Of a stretch of 64,000 nucleotides of DNA, positions 15,501-27,100 are shown in pieces (positions within the stretch are counted from its first letter, which is position 1; each line of letters starts with the position of its first letter). Position numbers and translations under genes: made by a program. Origin of the DNA: Saccharina japonica (taxonomy: Eukaryota > Sar > Phaeophyceae > Laminariales > Laminariaceae); the NCBI GenBank assembly GCA_008828725.1, contig MEHQ01003257.1:124001-188000 (forward strand), read 5' to 3'. The notes beneath the pieces were generated by a model. That model worked only from the letters and a program-made list of their open reading frames with translations. It had not been told where the DNA came from and searched no databases.

Positions 15501-18069
15501 TACATACATATATCGGGTACGTTCGTTTTTGTTTTATTGGTCTTGGGGGGGGGAAACTTAAGCTTTCCCCGAGAGGCGCGACTGGTAGAATACGTATGCG
15601 AACATACGTGATTGGAGTCAAGCCCAACCGGTAAAAGGAATTCTCCTTCTATCCAAGGTAAACCTACCTAGCTATTTAGTAGTAGTAGTAGCAGTTGAGG
15701 AGACCGAAGAAGAGGGTCGAGTAACGACCGACTGATCGGTCGGTTGATCGGTCGGTAGGTCAGTCGATCGGTCGGATGGTCGGTCGGTTGGTCGGTTGGT
15801 CGATCGGTCGGTCGGTCGGTCGGTCGGTCGGTCGGTCGGTCGGTCGGTCGGTCGGTCGGTCGGTCGGTCGGTCGGTCGGTCGGTCAGTCGGTCGGTCGTT
15901 ACTCGACCCTCTTCTTCGGTCTCCTCAACTGCTACTACTACCACTAAATAGCTAGGTAGGTTTACCTTGGATAGAAGGAGAATTCCTTTTACCGGTTGGG
16001 CTTGACTCCAATCACGTATGTTCGCATACGTATTCTACCAGTCGCGCCTCTCGGGGAAAGCTTAAGTTTCCCCCCCCCAAGACCAATAAAACAAAAACGA
16101 ACGTACCCGATATATGTATGTAGGGCTTCGTCGCTACGTACTCGCTCACCCCTCCCCCCGCCTGTGCTCGGCACGGACTGCGTGTATGTAACCTCTGCCA
16201 TCCGGCCTATTATTGCACAGCAGTATCGACTATCGACTACTAACCTGAGCACTTTCCCTGTCCCGCGATTTGGCCGCCTCTAGTGTCTTGTCTAGCGTCC
16301 GCCGCAGAGCCGTCAGCTCCGACCTGTTTTGCTCACGCCGGCCGCAACATAAAAACAGCAAAATATATATATATATATATATACTGTAACAAGTGTTAGC
16401 TTTGACTGCAAAGATGAGTATCTCAAAAGGCGAAAAGGGGCAAGACAACATATATATATATATATATACTGTAACAAGTGTTAGCTTTGACTGCAAAGAT
16501 GAGTATCTCAAAAGGCGAAAAGGGGCAAGACAACGATGTAACGGTACATACTCCCGTACGTACGTACGTACGTACGGGAGTACGGGAGTACGGGAGTATT
16601 ATACTCTTGATGCTTATACAAACGAAAAAAAGTGCGTCGAAGTTTTCGTTTTAGCTGCGAACTGGAGAGGGGAGACAGCAGACCGATGCGAAGGGTAGCA
16701 AAAAAAAGAACAGCCATCGGTAGGTGCAGAAAAAAGAACAACCATCGTTGGGTGTAGCAAAAAGAACAACCATCGATGGGTGCAGCAAAAAGAACAACCA
16801 TCGTTGGGTGCAGCAAAAAGAACAACCATCGTTGGGTAACGGGGGCATGCTTGGGCTCTACGGGAATTAAAAAACATGCCGACTTCCCGTGAGACCCGCG
16901 GGAACAGAAGAAATTGCCAGCGTGTTGAAGTTGCAGTCTCGTACAAGATCATATAGTTTGTGTGAACGGTGCTTCCCAGGAGATCTACGCCAAGCTCAGT
17001 AGTCCCGAGTGTGAGGTACACCTGCGGGACGTCTGTAACTCGCTGATTCAGCGCGCGAAAGAGCCTGCCAGCGGAGCAGAAAAACGCGAAAATGTGGCTG
17101 GCTACTCTGTATAAATATATATATAAAAAATATATACTTCGTATATATATAAAATATATATATACGTATTTTGGCTACGGTATCGACGTACGTACTTGTT
17201 CGATGTACGTTGACATTTCACTTGCTTTACCCATCCATTCATTTGCGTTTATTTTATTTTGTTTTGTTTTTTTTCTCTGTCCCACAGGCTGTATATATCT
17301 CTCGTAGGATTAGGAATCAGGACAGACACTGGGTGCACTGATGTACCAGTAGTTGGGTAGAAAGAACGAGTTCAATGTGTGAAGACAGCACTGTACGTAG
17401 TGGTGCCCCCGCACCGCACCTCAGCACTTCAATCCTCTCGTCTTGCATGGCCGTCGCTCGTTTCGCGTCACCCAGTTCGTCCAGCGCCTATTCAAATTGA
17501 TAGTATAGCGCAAAAAAAAAGGGGGTGCATAAAAAAAAGTGCGTACCAGGTATACAGTGGGGTTGAAAAGGAGAGCACACCGGGCGAACCGCGTGGGCGG
17601 GCGGGGGGGGGCGTGTACTTAATTTTCATGCATGGCCGTAGTCGTATGACCATAGACCCTCTCATCCCTACGTACAATGCCGCGACGGAGCATGTCGGGT
17701 TTTCACCGACCAGACAGGCATTGCTAGCAAAGATGACGGGGGAACTGCTTGCTGCCCGCGAGTCGTGCTACATATACGGTGAAGGGGTCGTCCTGCTCTA
17801 CTGTTGAGCCTAAGGGATGGATCTCCTCCTCGGCCGAGTAAGCTACCCTGACACGTTTTTGGACCCCCCCGGGTGTATGTCGCTAGATGTCTTATCTCGC
17901 GCCCACGTGCGTTTTTTTGTGTATCGGGGCTTCTTGACTTTAACAACTTGTTGCCAAATGTCGGTTGTCACGGGGGTGAGGAAATTCTTAAGCTTACGAC
18001 TTACCGCCAAATGTCGGGGGTCGGGGGGGGGGGGGGGGGGGGGGGTGCGGGTGCGGGCGGGCGGGCGGG

Positions 18070-18105
<36 letters not shown>

Positions 18106-21100
18106 CGGGAATCAATAGAAAGAGGAATGAGGAATGGTGATAATCGCTTCGTTTTTGTTGTTGCTGTTGTTTTTGTTCTTGTACGGAGATATGCAACAAA
18201 AACATGCACGGTGGTTGAACATGTTGACGCAACGGCATTTTAATTGCTTATCGCTGTACACAGGGAACCGGAGCAGTTACATATCGTAGCACAGGGCAAT
18301 CAATCCACCACTGCTTCATGGAAACTGGAGGTGAACCCAAAATCAAAACTGTGGGTCAGCGCACTCCAATTCCAGGGACTCCTTCGATAGCTCCCAAAAA
18401 ATGACCGCTCGATCGATCCACCAAGCCTATAAATACACCTGCCGTTTTATCCTATTTTCCGTGTGTAACCCTCGCCGAGCAGGTTGCTTTCACGGGCCTA
18501 TGATATGCACGGGAAATAAATGTGGAATCCTTTTGAGAAGAACGATCTGGCCCTCTTATTTTTTTTTTGTCGCTTGCCCGGGTGTGAGCAACTGCGTAAG
18601 TAGGCTTCGTTCGCCGTTTCGCATAAAAAAAAGGCGGGGGGAGTTTCCGTCAGTTGACAAGACAAGTTGTTTTTCCAGCTTTTGTTTGCGATACCTTCTC
18701 CGCCCTTCGTGCGCTTCAACTGTTTTGCGTGGTCAATTGCGACACCCCCGCCCTATATTATATGCATCGCCTCGATTGATTTTACGTGACTGATGGTTCC
18801 AACTCTTGAAATGTACGTATGAAATATTGTTTCCGGCATTCACTGCGATACTTCCCGCCCCGTACGACACCGCTTCAATTTGTTTCCGTGATCGATAGTT
18901 CCAACTCTTGAAATATACGTATGAAATATTTTTCCGGCATTTGCTGCGATACCTCCGCCCGGCGCCGCTCGATCTCCGCTGTTTTGGCGTGTCCGTCGGC
19001 AGATGCTTTGCCTAACGCCTCTTTCAAGGAAACCTTTTCCCTGCGGGCGATCGTCGGCACGGCAGGGGGGAGGGGGGGGGGGGGACTTCATTTTCATGCA
19101 TGGCCGTAGTCGTATGACCATAGACCCTCGCATCCCTACAACGCCGGGACGGAGCATGTCGGGCTTTCACCGACCACGCAGACATTGCTAGCACCAAGCG
19201 CGAAGCGCCGTGAGGTGTTCGGCGAGTTGCATGAAGAGTGGGCTGCATCTTACTAAGAACCGCTTGTGCTGGGGCAGGGGGGGGTGTACTCATGTTGTGC
19301 ACGGCCGTAGTCATATGACCATAGACCCTCGCATCCCTACAATGCCGGGACGGAGCGCGTTGGGTTTTCACCAACCAGGCAGACATTGCTTGCACCAAGC
19401 GCGAAACGCCGTGAGGTATTGGGCGAGTCGCATGGAGGGTGAGCTGCATCCTGCTAAGAACCGCCTCTGAGGCGGACTTGCATATGGACGACAGCTTCAA
19501 TGAGTTAATTTAATTTCTGGTGTGGCCACTTCCGGAGACAGTAATGGGTTTTACTATGTAACTGCCTCGCGGACGCCTTACCATACTAACACTACGTGAA
19601 ACGACCATTCCCCTTGTGCGGAACAAAGGTTCTCCACCCCGCACAAATTTTCTACTTGTCCGCCAGCTTTGGTGACCGCCAAAAAAAAATAACAAAAAAA
19701 AACGGCACCCTGGTTGTCTAGCTCACGCAGCGAGTAGCGTGTTTTACAGCGTCGTTGCCAACCGACGCCAACCCAACCTGTGGGGGGGGGGGGACAACCG
19801 TACGGCCGTGGTGGTGCCATTATAAACATTTGTTTGCGGTAGGCGTACCTTATGTTTTTATGCTTCGGTTCTACCAAGTATACGAAGTCTACGTACACCG
19901 AACGGAGTCCTGCACTTGCTTGGTGTGTGCAGTACGGCCTTTGCCGTGCCACTTTGCGGAACAAAAACAGACTTGGTGGAACGCTTTGATTCAATTCGCC
20001 GTCATGAAAAATCCCAATCACCCCCCTGTCGCTGATGCTCCATTTGTAGCGGGCATAATGCTCGCCATGTTGGTATATAATACCTGGTATCGCTTTATTG
20101 GGGTGCACCAAGATGGCCATACAAACACATAAGAATCTCGGTATAGCACCCCCTCAATTTGCTGCTTACCCCTCGTTGCTACGTACGTACTGCGCCCTCT
20201 CTCCTCCGAGGTCCACGATATCGGAATTGTGGGTTCATGTCTTTCTACTGCTGTTTTGCAAACACGGCTCGTCTTGTTTGCTCGGACGAATGGTATCGTT
20301 TTTAACTCTGTCGACCCTCCTGCACCCACTTTTACGACAAGAGATGGCTATCAAATAACGCCTCCGTGACGTGTCCGATAGCGGAACACAATTTTCCGCG
20401 GGCCAAGCAAGGGGTTACGGCAAGATGGCGGCGCTTCGTACCCAGCAGCCCAGTACAGGACGGCGCCTGGTCTCGACAAGGAGCTGGCGAGTACCATCTG
20501 CCCCGAAGCAACATCAACCCCATGGGTTTCCACAGTTAGTATCGATGTGCCGCCCTGCAAACTACCAAGCTTTCACGGAGTACTACTCGTACTGCCCCCG
20601 AACTCAATTCCTGCAGAGTTGTACGCACTCATCGGGTACGTATGTATACAGGTGCACCAGCAGCAGTAGCAGTGGCACACGGAGCCTCACCTCTCCGTCG
20701 CCGCCACCCTGGACTCGGTTCGCGCCAGGGCCTCCCCAAGCCTCCGCGACTCCTCCTGCCTCGCGCCCACCTCCAGAGCTGAAGCGTCCGCCCGTTTTGC
20801 GCCCATCTCGGCGGCTTCCCTTGCCTCCTCGAGGTCCGCAGACAGGCGTTGCAGTAGAGCGTTGAGGTCCCTGTGGCGAGACGAAGAAGGGGCAGAGTTC
20901 GGTGAGGTGTTGCAGGCAGCACAAAGCGGGAGCCGGTAGTAAAGAGGGGAGGGGTGAGCTCTGACTGAGTTGGTGTGTATGTAGGGCTTCCCTTTGCTTT
21001 GGTCAAACAATGTCCATACTTGGTGTTGGGATTTCCGGGGGGGGGGTACGGTGAAGAGATATGAGCTCGTGTGAACGCCGGTACGTACGTACGTAGCCGA

Positions 21101-24100
21101 TACGTACGTACCACTCTGAGCGTAAATATCAAATATAGGGACCGTTTGCACATTCATATGTAGACAAAGGGGTCCCTATATTTACGGCCAGAGTAGTAGC
21201 ATTTTGAGCGTTTTGAGCAGCATGAAGGCGATGAAGAAGGTTGATCTTCAGGGTCACAGCCCGCTGTACTTTTCGTGCTTGTCCGTGTGCGTCCACATAT
21301 TCGAGGCACGACACTCGGGCATCAGTACATCAAGAGAATCGTGATACACCATGTTGATGATATGTCTAGTACGCTGTTTTTTTATATCGTACTGCCAAGG
21401 AGGTTGTTTTTGTTTTTTGCGGCACAAGGCGGTGCGTGCAAAAGCGGATGCCAAGCTATACCAGGTACCTTGTATAAGACGAACGCCTGATTACGTTCCT
21501 TTCGGGGGAGGGGAAGAAGCGGACAGCACATCTACGGTGCGCACCGGAAGCCACAGTGGTACCACCCTGACCCTAAATATAAGCAACATTTCAATTACAT
21601 GTTAATATAGAAACGGTCCTTATATTCCGGGTCGGAGTGGTATTTTTTTCTTCTTCTTGTTTTTCCTAGCAACCGTGGCTTCTGAGGCTTGGTAAGGTAA
21701 GGTAAGGTAAGGTAAGGTATAGTCACCTGTTCGTGGCGTTCAGTTTGTCGCTACTGCCGCGGTACGCCCCCTCGCTCTCCTTCAAGCGCACGGTTTCCGC
21801 CGTGAGCGCCATCTTCTCCGCTTCCCGTTGCTCCGACACCTTGGGGGGTACATACAGGGCGAAACGTGGCGTGTGTATCATGGTGTATTGCATCGTGTCT
21901 GGATACAACTGCATGCATAAATAGGCGGGCACGTTCGCTGCAGAGAGACGTGCGTCGAAGATGGATGGGAGAGGCCGCAAAAGGGAAAGCGGGGGGTACG
22001 CAGGACGGACGGAGTGCCGTACGGTAAAGCCCTGCTCCGGACTTGAGTTTAGAGTGTCTTATACAGTAGTGGGTACCCCGATTTAAGAAACGTGTGGTAC
22101 TGTACAGGCCCAAAACACCTCTCTTAACTAGAGCCTTGTCTCTTATCCACAGTGGGAAATATGTAGGTTTAGTGTAGGCGGGTCCAGCCGATTTGGCCTA
22201 CTCTCTTAACTGTACTATTCTCTTATATAGGGTACCCTCTCTTTAGTCGGGGTACCATACCCACTGTATTCGTATCCCTTATCAAATGGACAGAAGGCGT
22301 TCTTACCAATCTGCAGGAAGACTACGAGGTACTTCACAGCTAGTTTGCGAATGCAATGTAATGTTCAACTTCAGAAAGGGTGACCAACCCATATTAGACA
22401 CGATGGTTTCGCTTAACGGTTGCCGTTGTTCTCTTCCGTGAGCTGTCTTCGGGTGTTAGTCATGGTGCCCCCACATGCCTTGACAGCGTTTAATAACAGT
22501 TCCTCGCAGTCACAAGACTAAATAACTTGGAGCGACGACTTTTACGCGCGACGAAAAACGATATGCGCAAGTTACCACAGAACAGATCCCGGGGGCTCTG
22601 CACGAGGAAGTACCTTCATGAGCTCGGCTGACACCCGCTCCCTTTCGCTAGCCTCCTTCCTCAGCCGCTTCTCGGCGTCTTTGGCTCTGGCGAGGGTCGA
22701 CGAACACGCCTCCTCAGCTTTCCGAGCCTCGCCCTCCGCGCGTGAGAGGTCTGCGTTTGTGACAAGCGAGGACGTGGATTGAGCCACCGACAATGTACAT
22801 ACATGTTTTTGCGCGCGGGGTGGGTTTTTGTTGTCTTTTGATATTTTGTAGGTATTGACCCCCCCCCCCCCCGTGTCGCAGGAGCCAGCACGCTATCGTG
22901 TGCGGCTTGTCAGACGGGATAAAAAGAGCAGCACAAGTACGTACGTAGTGTTCGGGAGCAACCGGCGCAAAAAGGCCAGCAGCAGAAAAGGCGGAGACTA
23001 GCTACGAACCGTTTCGTTTGTGACACGCACAACGGAGCCGACGGTCATACTTGTATAGCTGGTGGGGGTGCTTCGCCACCAATTAAACGCTGTTCACATA
23101 TTTTCTCCCGCGTTTGATTGCCAACCATAGACCACTGAGCTACTCAGTCCGAGCTGACTACTAAGTAGCTCAGTGGCTTATCCTACGGTAAATACCACGA
23201 ACGAAAGAAGTGCCTCTGAGCACGATACGGTCTCCCGCCGACAACATCCTCCGGGGCTGATCAAGCCTCTAATCAGTGCCTGGTTCTTCATTCACATACG
23301 GTACCATCCCCTTCTCCCACAAGCCGTGCGTTTTTTTTTATCTGATGTGGTTCATTTCACTTTCGACCCTCTGATCGAGTGTTCTTTTGTGGTTGTCCTC
23401 TCGACTTGTTGTCCCCTTTCTTTCCCGGAAAAGGCGGGAAAACGCCTCCTTCGGCGGGATTCGAACCCCAAACCTCAATGTTCGTAGTATTTTGGTTAGA
23501 CCACTGAGCAATGTACTGAGTCAACTATCTCAGTGGTCTATCCCAAATATCATGAACATCGAGGCTCGGGGGTTTTTATCCCGCCGAAATCGTTTTCTAC
23601 GTTTCCGGGGAAGAAAAGGGACAAGAAGTGGAGATAATTACGATATAAACGAACGCTCCATCAGAGGGTCGGAAGTGGAGTGAACCACTTCAGATAAGAT
23701 AACGCACGACTTGTGGGAGAAGGGAACCGTACAAAAGAAAAGAAAGGCGCTGATTAGGGGCTTGGTCGACACCGGAGAACATCACGGGTGGCAGACCGAA
23801 TCGAGTTCAAAGGTTCTCATTTTGTTCGTAATATTTGGGATAGACCGCTGAGCTACTTAGTCAGCGCTGACTGAGTAGCTCAGTGGATTCCCCCTACATA
23901 CTACGGAGAAACCAGCCTGTCGGCAAGACTCCCCTATAGCTACAATGTCATGGCTGAGGTAGGGGGAAAAGGTCCTGTTGTGCCGTATGGCTGTACTCCC
24001 CGCGATGATGTATCGGGATACCATTTCATTCCCTGCAAACATATTTTTTTTTTTAAACTCTACCCCGCACGCGTAGCTCAACACACACGCTACGTACGCT

Positions 24101-27100
24101 TTGCCGAGTGCCGCGTTTTCTTCGGCGGGCGTTCTTCGAACATCAACTTTTCAACCGGCGATCGGTTGCAACGAAACCGTCGGTGTGTGCCTGGGCAAGG
24201 GAGAGAGCGGTGGGTGACACGTTTCATCCTGGAGTCGTTGTACATCGTTCGCCGCAACCTCTCACCCACCTGCTGCCAGTTTGTCCTGGCCGGCTTTGGC
24301 CCCGTCGAGCTCCCGCTGGACAGCGCCCATTTCGCCGTGAAGACCCGCCATTGCCTCGTGAAGCGCGCCGACCTCAGCCTTCATAGATTCCGCCCTGTGA
24401 ATACTCGGGGGGTGAATGAAACCCCCAACCATTTGGACGCGGAAACGTGTACGCGCGCATCAGCACACGCTGCGTGCTTGCGTTGTTGTTGTTGTTGTTG
24501 TCGTTGCTGTTATTTTCCAAGTATTTATGCAACAACATATTTTTTTTATTGCAATACGTTTTTTTTTCGTAGCGTTGGCTTCCCACGTTAAAGTAATAAA
24601 TACCGTAAACGAAACCGAGCAAGTTTAAGGTCGTCCGCTCCAACCTTGCTCACAGAGAACCGGTGGCTAAAATGTTGGGAAAAATGGTTATCATTACCCT
24701 CTTCTTCTTGTGAAAATGTCACCCGTGCGTTCGTTCCGGTCGGTAAGGTGCGGGAGGTGTCGCTCCCGTAAAACCGACAGACTTTTTTACACGTATTTGA
24801 AAGCCCCCCCAGAGGACGATGAACGCGCTGTGGCAATCTACTCTACCCTAAAGATCAAGCTCGTTTTTTTTTCTGCCGTCCACGTTTCGCGCTGTCGTCC
24901 GTTCGCATTTCGTGCTGTCGAAATACACGTTGGCGGCACCGCAAACCCGACGATTCGGACTGGATGCACAACATCGCGAGTTTTTCTTTTGGGTTTCAAA
25001 AGCGTCGCGTGTTTTTTAACACACTGGGGTACATACCGACACAGCAGTAGTATAGGGCTTGTATATATACTTCGAAGTATATGTTCATCGCACAATTCGA
25101 TGCGAGTCGACGAGGGAAGAAAAGGCTGAGGTCTTCTCGCGATAAAAATGCAAGGCAAGAACCGTAGTGGGGGAGGAGGGAGAGGAGCCTACTTTGTGAA
25201 CTCGGGTCTGAGTTACGACTATGGAGCAGAGAGAAAGGAAGGGCAAAGATAATAAATGGGATGGGAAGAAATAAAAAAAATAAAAAAATGGAAAGATGCG
25301 ACTGAAGTGCCCCAACAGGTAGACCCTTCTAACCAACAAAGTGTGTTTTTTGGAGCTCGGCCACCCGCTCTCTCCGCCAGCATTGATCTCCGGAGCACTC
25401 CCGCCGACACGTACTCTGGTGGGTAGATCGTCCGCTTCTGAGCATGGAATGCGTGGGTTCGAGTCCCGGCGTGATCAACTCTCAAGTAGCCCAACCGGGT
25501 AGACCCTTATTACTAGCAGTATACGAAGTATATACGTATACCACACGGAGTACAGCATCAAAAAGGAGCAGTAGAATGCCCTACCTCGACTCTCCTGCCT
25601 TGGCCCTCTGCTTCCAGGTTTCGGCGTCCTTTTCCGCAGCCCCAGCCTTCTGCCGAAGCCTAGGAACGACAACGCACAGACAGGTAGGCGCCCATATCAG
25701 GACCACAACCGCTGTGATCATCCACCCTTGTAATCAGCCACTCTTCCTACTGTGATCAGCTACCCTTGTGAGCCGCTACCTACCGTGATATCTGCTACCT
25801 TTGGCATCTGCTGCCCTTGTGATTATGGTACCGATGGTGATCTCTGCTACCTTTGGCATCTGCTACCCCTTGTGATGAACGATTATCTAGGATGTCGCCG
25901 TATCAAAATCTCGTGTCTCCTTGCGCCGTGTTGGAGGGTCGATACACGGCATACGGGCCGAACCGCCGGTGGACAGGATGACGTAATGCCTATGATACCA
26001 AGGTACAACAGTAGAGCAAAGTGCCTGTCTTAAATTAAAACTTGCAACCGACAAAAACGAAGCAAGTGTCGGGCGCGAAAAACGTACAACATACCTGGTA
26101 CGACTTAGTGCACTAGTCTGAACTAAAGCTTGCAACCGATAAAAATGAATTAAGTGTTGGGGCGCGAAAAAACGTACAATGTAGGACTCTGCGCACGTAC
26201 GTACGGTATGTACAGCAGTAGTCCGGATGTTTTGGTCACCTGGTGATCTCCTCTTCCGAAGCGCTGGCGGCGCCTTCCGCGTCGCGTTGTGCTTTTTCGA
26301 GACTCTCGCCGGCCGCCTCTACGGCGCTCTCTAAACGACCGACCTGAGATGCGTACCCCGACAACACGTACATACAGAGAGAGAGAGCCCTGTCAGCCCA
26401 TGCGGCTATCTCGCGTATTGTAGATTCGGACAGAGTACTCAAAGGTCATCCTCGTGGTAAATTTGACGAGCGAGGACTACTGTGAGCATGTCGAACGCAA
26501 TTGATATAGATGGGGAGATTGATTGATAACGAGCCATTACTACAGTAGGCCTCGCACACTCCCCCGAATAACGTAAGGACACCCAAGATACAAACTCGCG
26601 TGCGAGTGACAGTTTTCATAAGTACCAGGTATGATACTGGCATGTGTAATACGACTTTAATGAATTAATTTAGCAAAAGGGGGAGAACAATATATTATAT
26701 AACAGGTAGGTTGTTCGTGGTATGGGGGGGTATAATTAAATAATTTAATTAAAGAGGGAAAATAATACGTAAAGCATAGATATAGCGTGGATGGGGGTAG
26801 ATGAACTTAATGTATTAACTACTCGAGCTAGTGGGGATTCATTAATTTAGCGAAAGAGGGAGAAGAATATATAGAGCAACTATCAAAACTTGTACTCGAT
26901 ATTTCGCTTATACAGTAAATCCGCAACGAACGCCACTTTTGTACCCGGCAATTCCTACATATTTTCCACAGAGGGGGAATGCCACTTTTGTGCAGCGTGA
27001 CGAAACGGCGAGTCTAAAAAAAATGGAATTGGCGGTTCCCTCCCGCATGGCGGTTCAGCAGCCCCAAGTGCCTTCGCCTGTCCCCTAATATGGCGGTCCC

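Larger units (their letters stand above)
14799..16899. repeat. Large palindrome (arms 932 and 1009 bp)
   Basis: The arm 14799-15730 is repeated in reverse complement at 15891-16899, separated by a CGGT-repeat spacer. The match starts at GCGGGTCTCACGGGAAGTCG beside an N (14798) and the left CGGT microsatellite. Arms are nearly identical: a 264-nt open frame reads the same in both. The right arm has an extra ~85-bp tandem duplication (16384-16452 and 16469-16537), and the ACGT tracts differ in length. The right arm holds exon 11 of the coiled-coil gene; the left holds its inverted copy. Confidence 0.93.

Noticed and set aside
15672..15944. PTDR-repeat protein frame
   Set aside because: Translation of the CGGT microsatellite at the palindrome centre.
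16550..16585. CRISPR-like or regulatory array from repeated GTAC words
   Set aside because: Simple ACGT microsatellites without unique spacers, in a eukaryotic intron.
23440..23510. Functional tRNA gene on the minus strand
   Set aside because: A and B boxes are recognisable but no acceptor or anticodon stem pairs properly.
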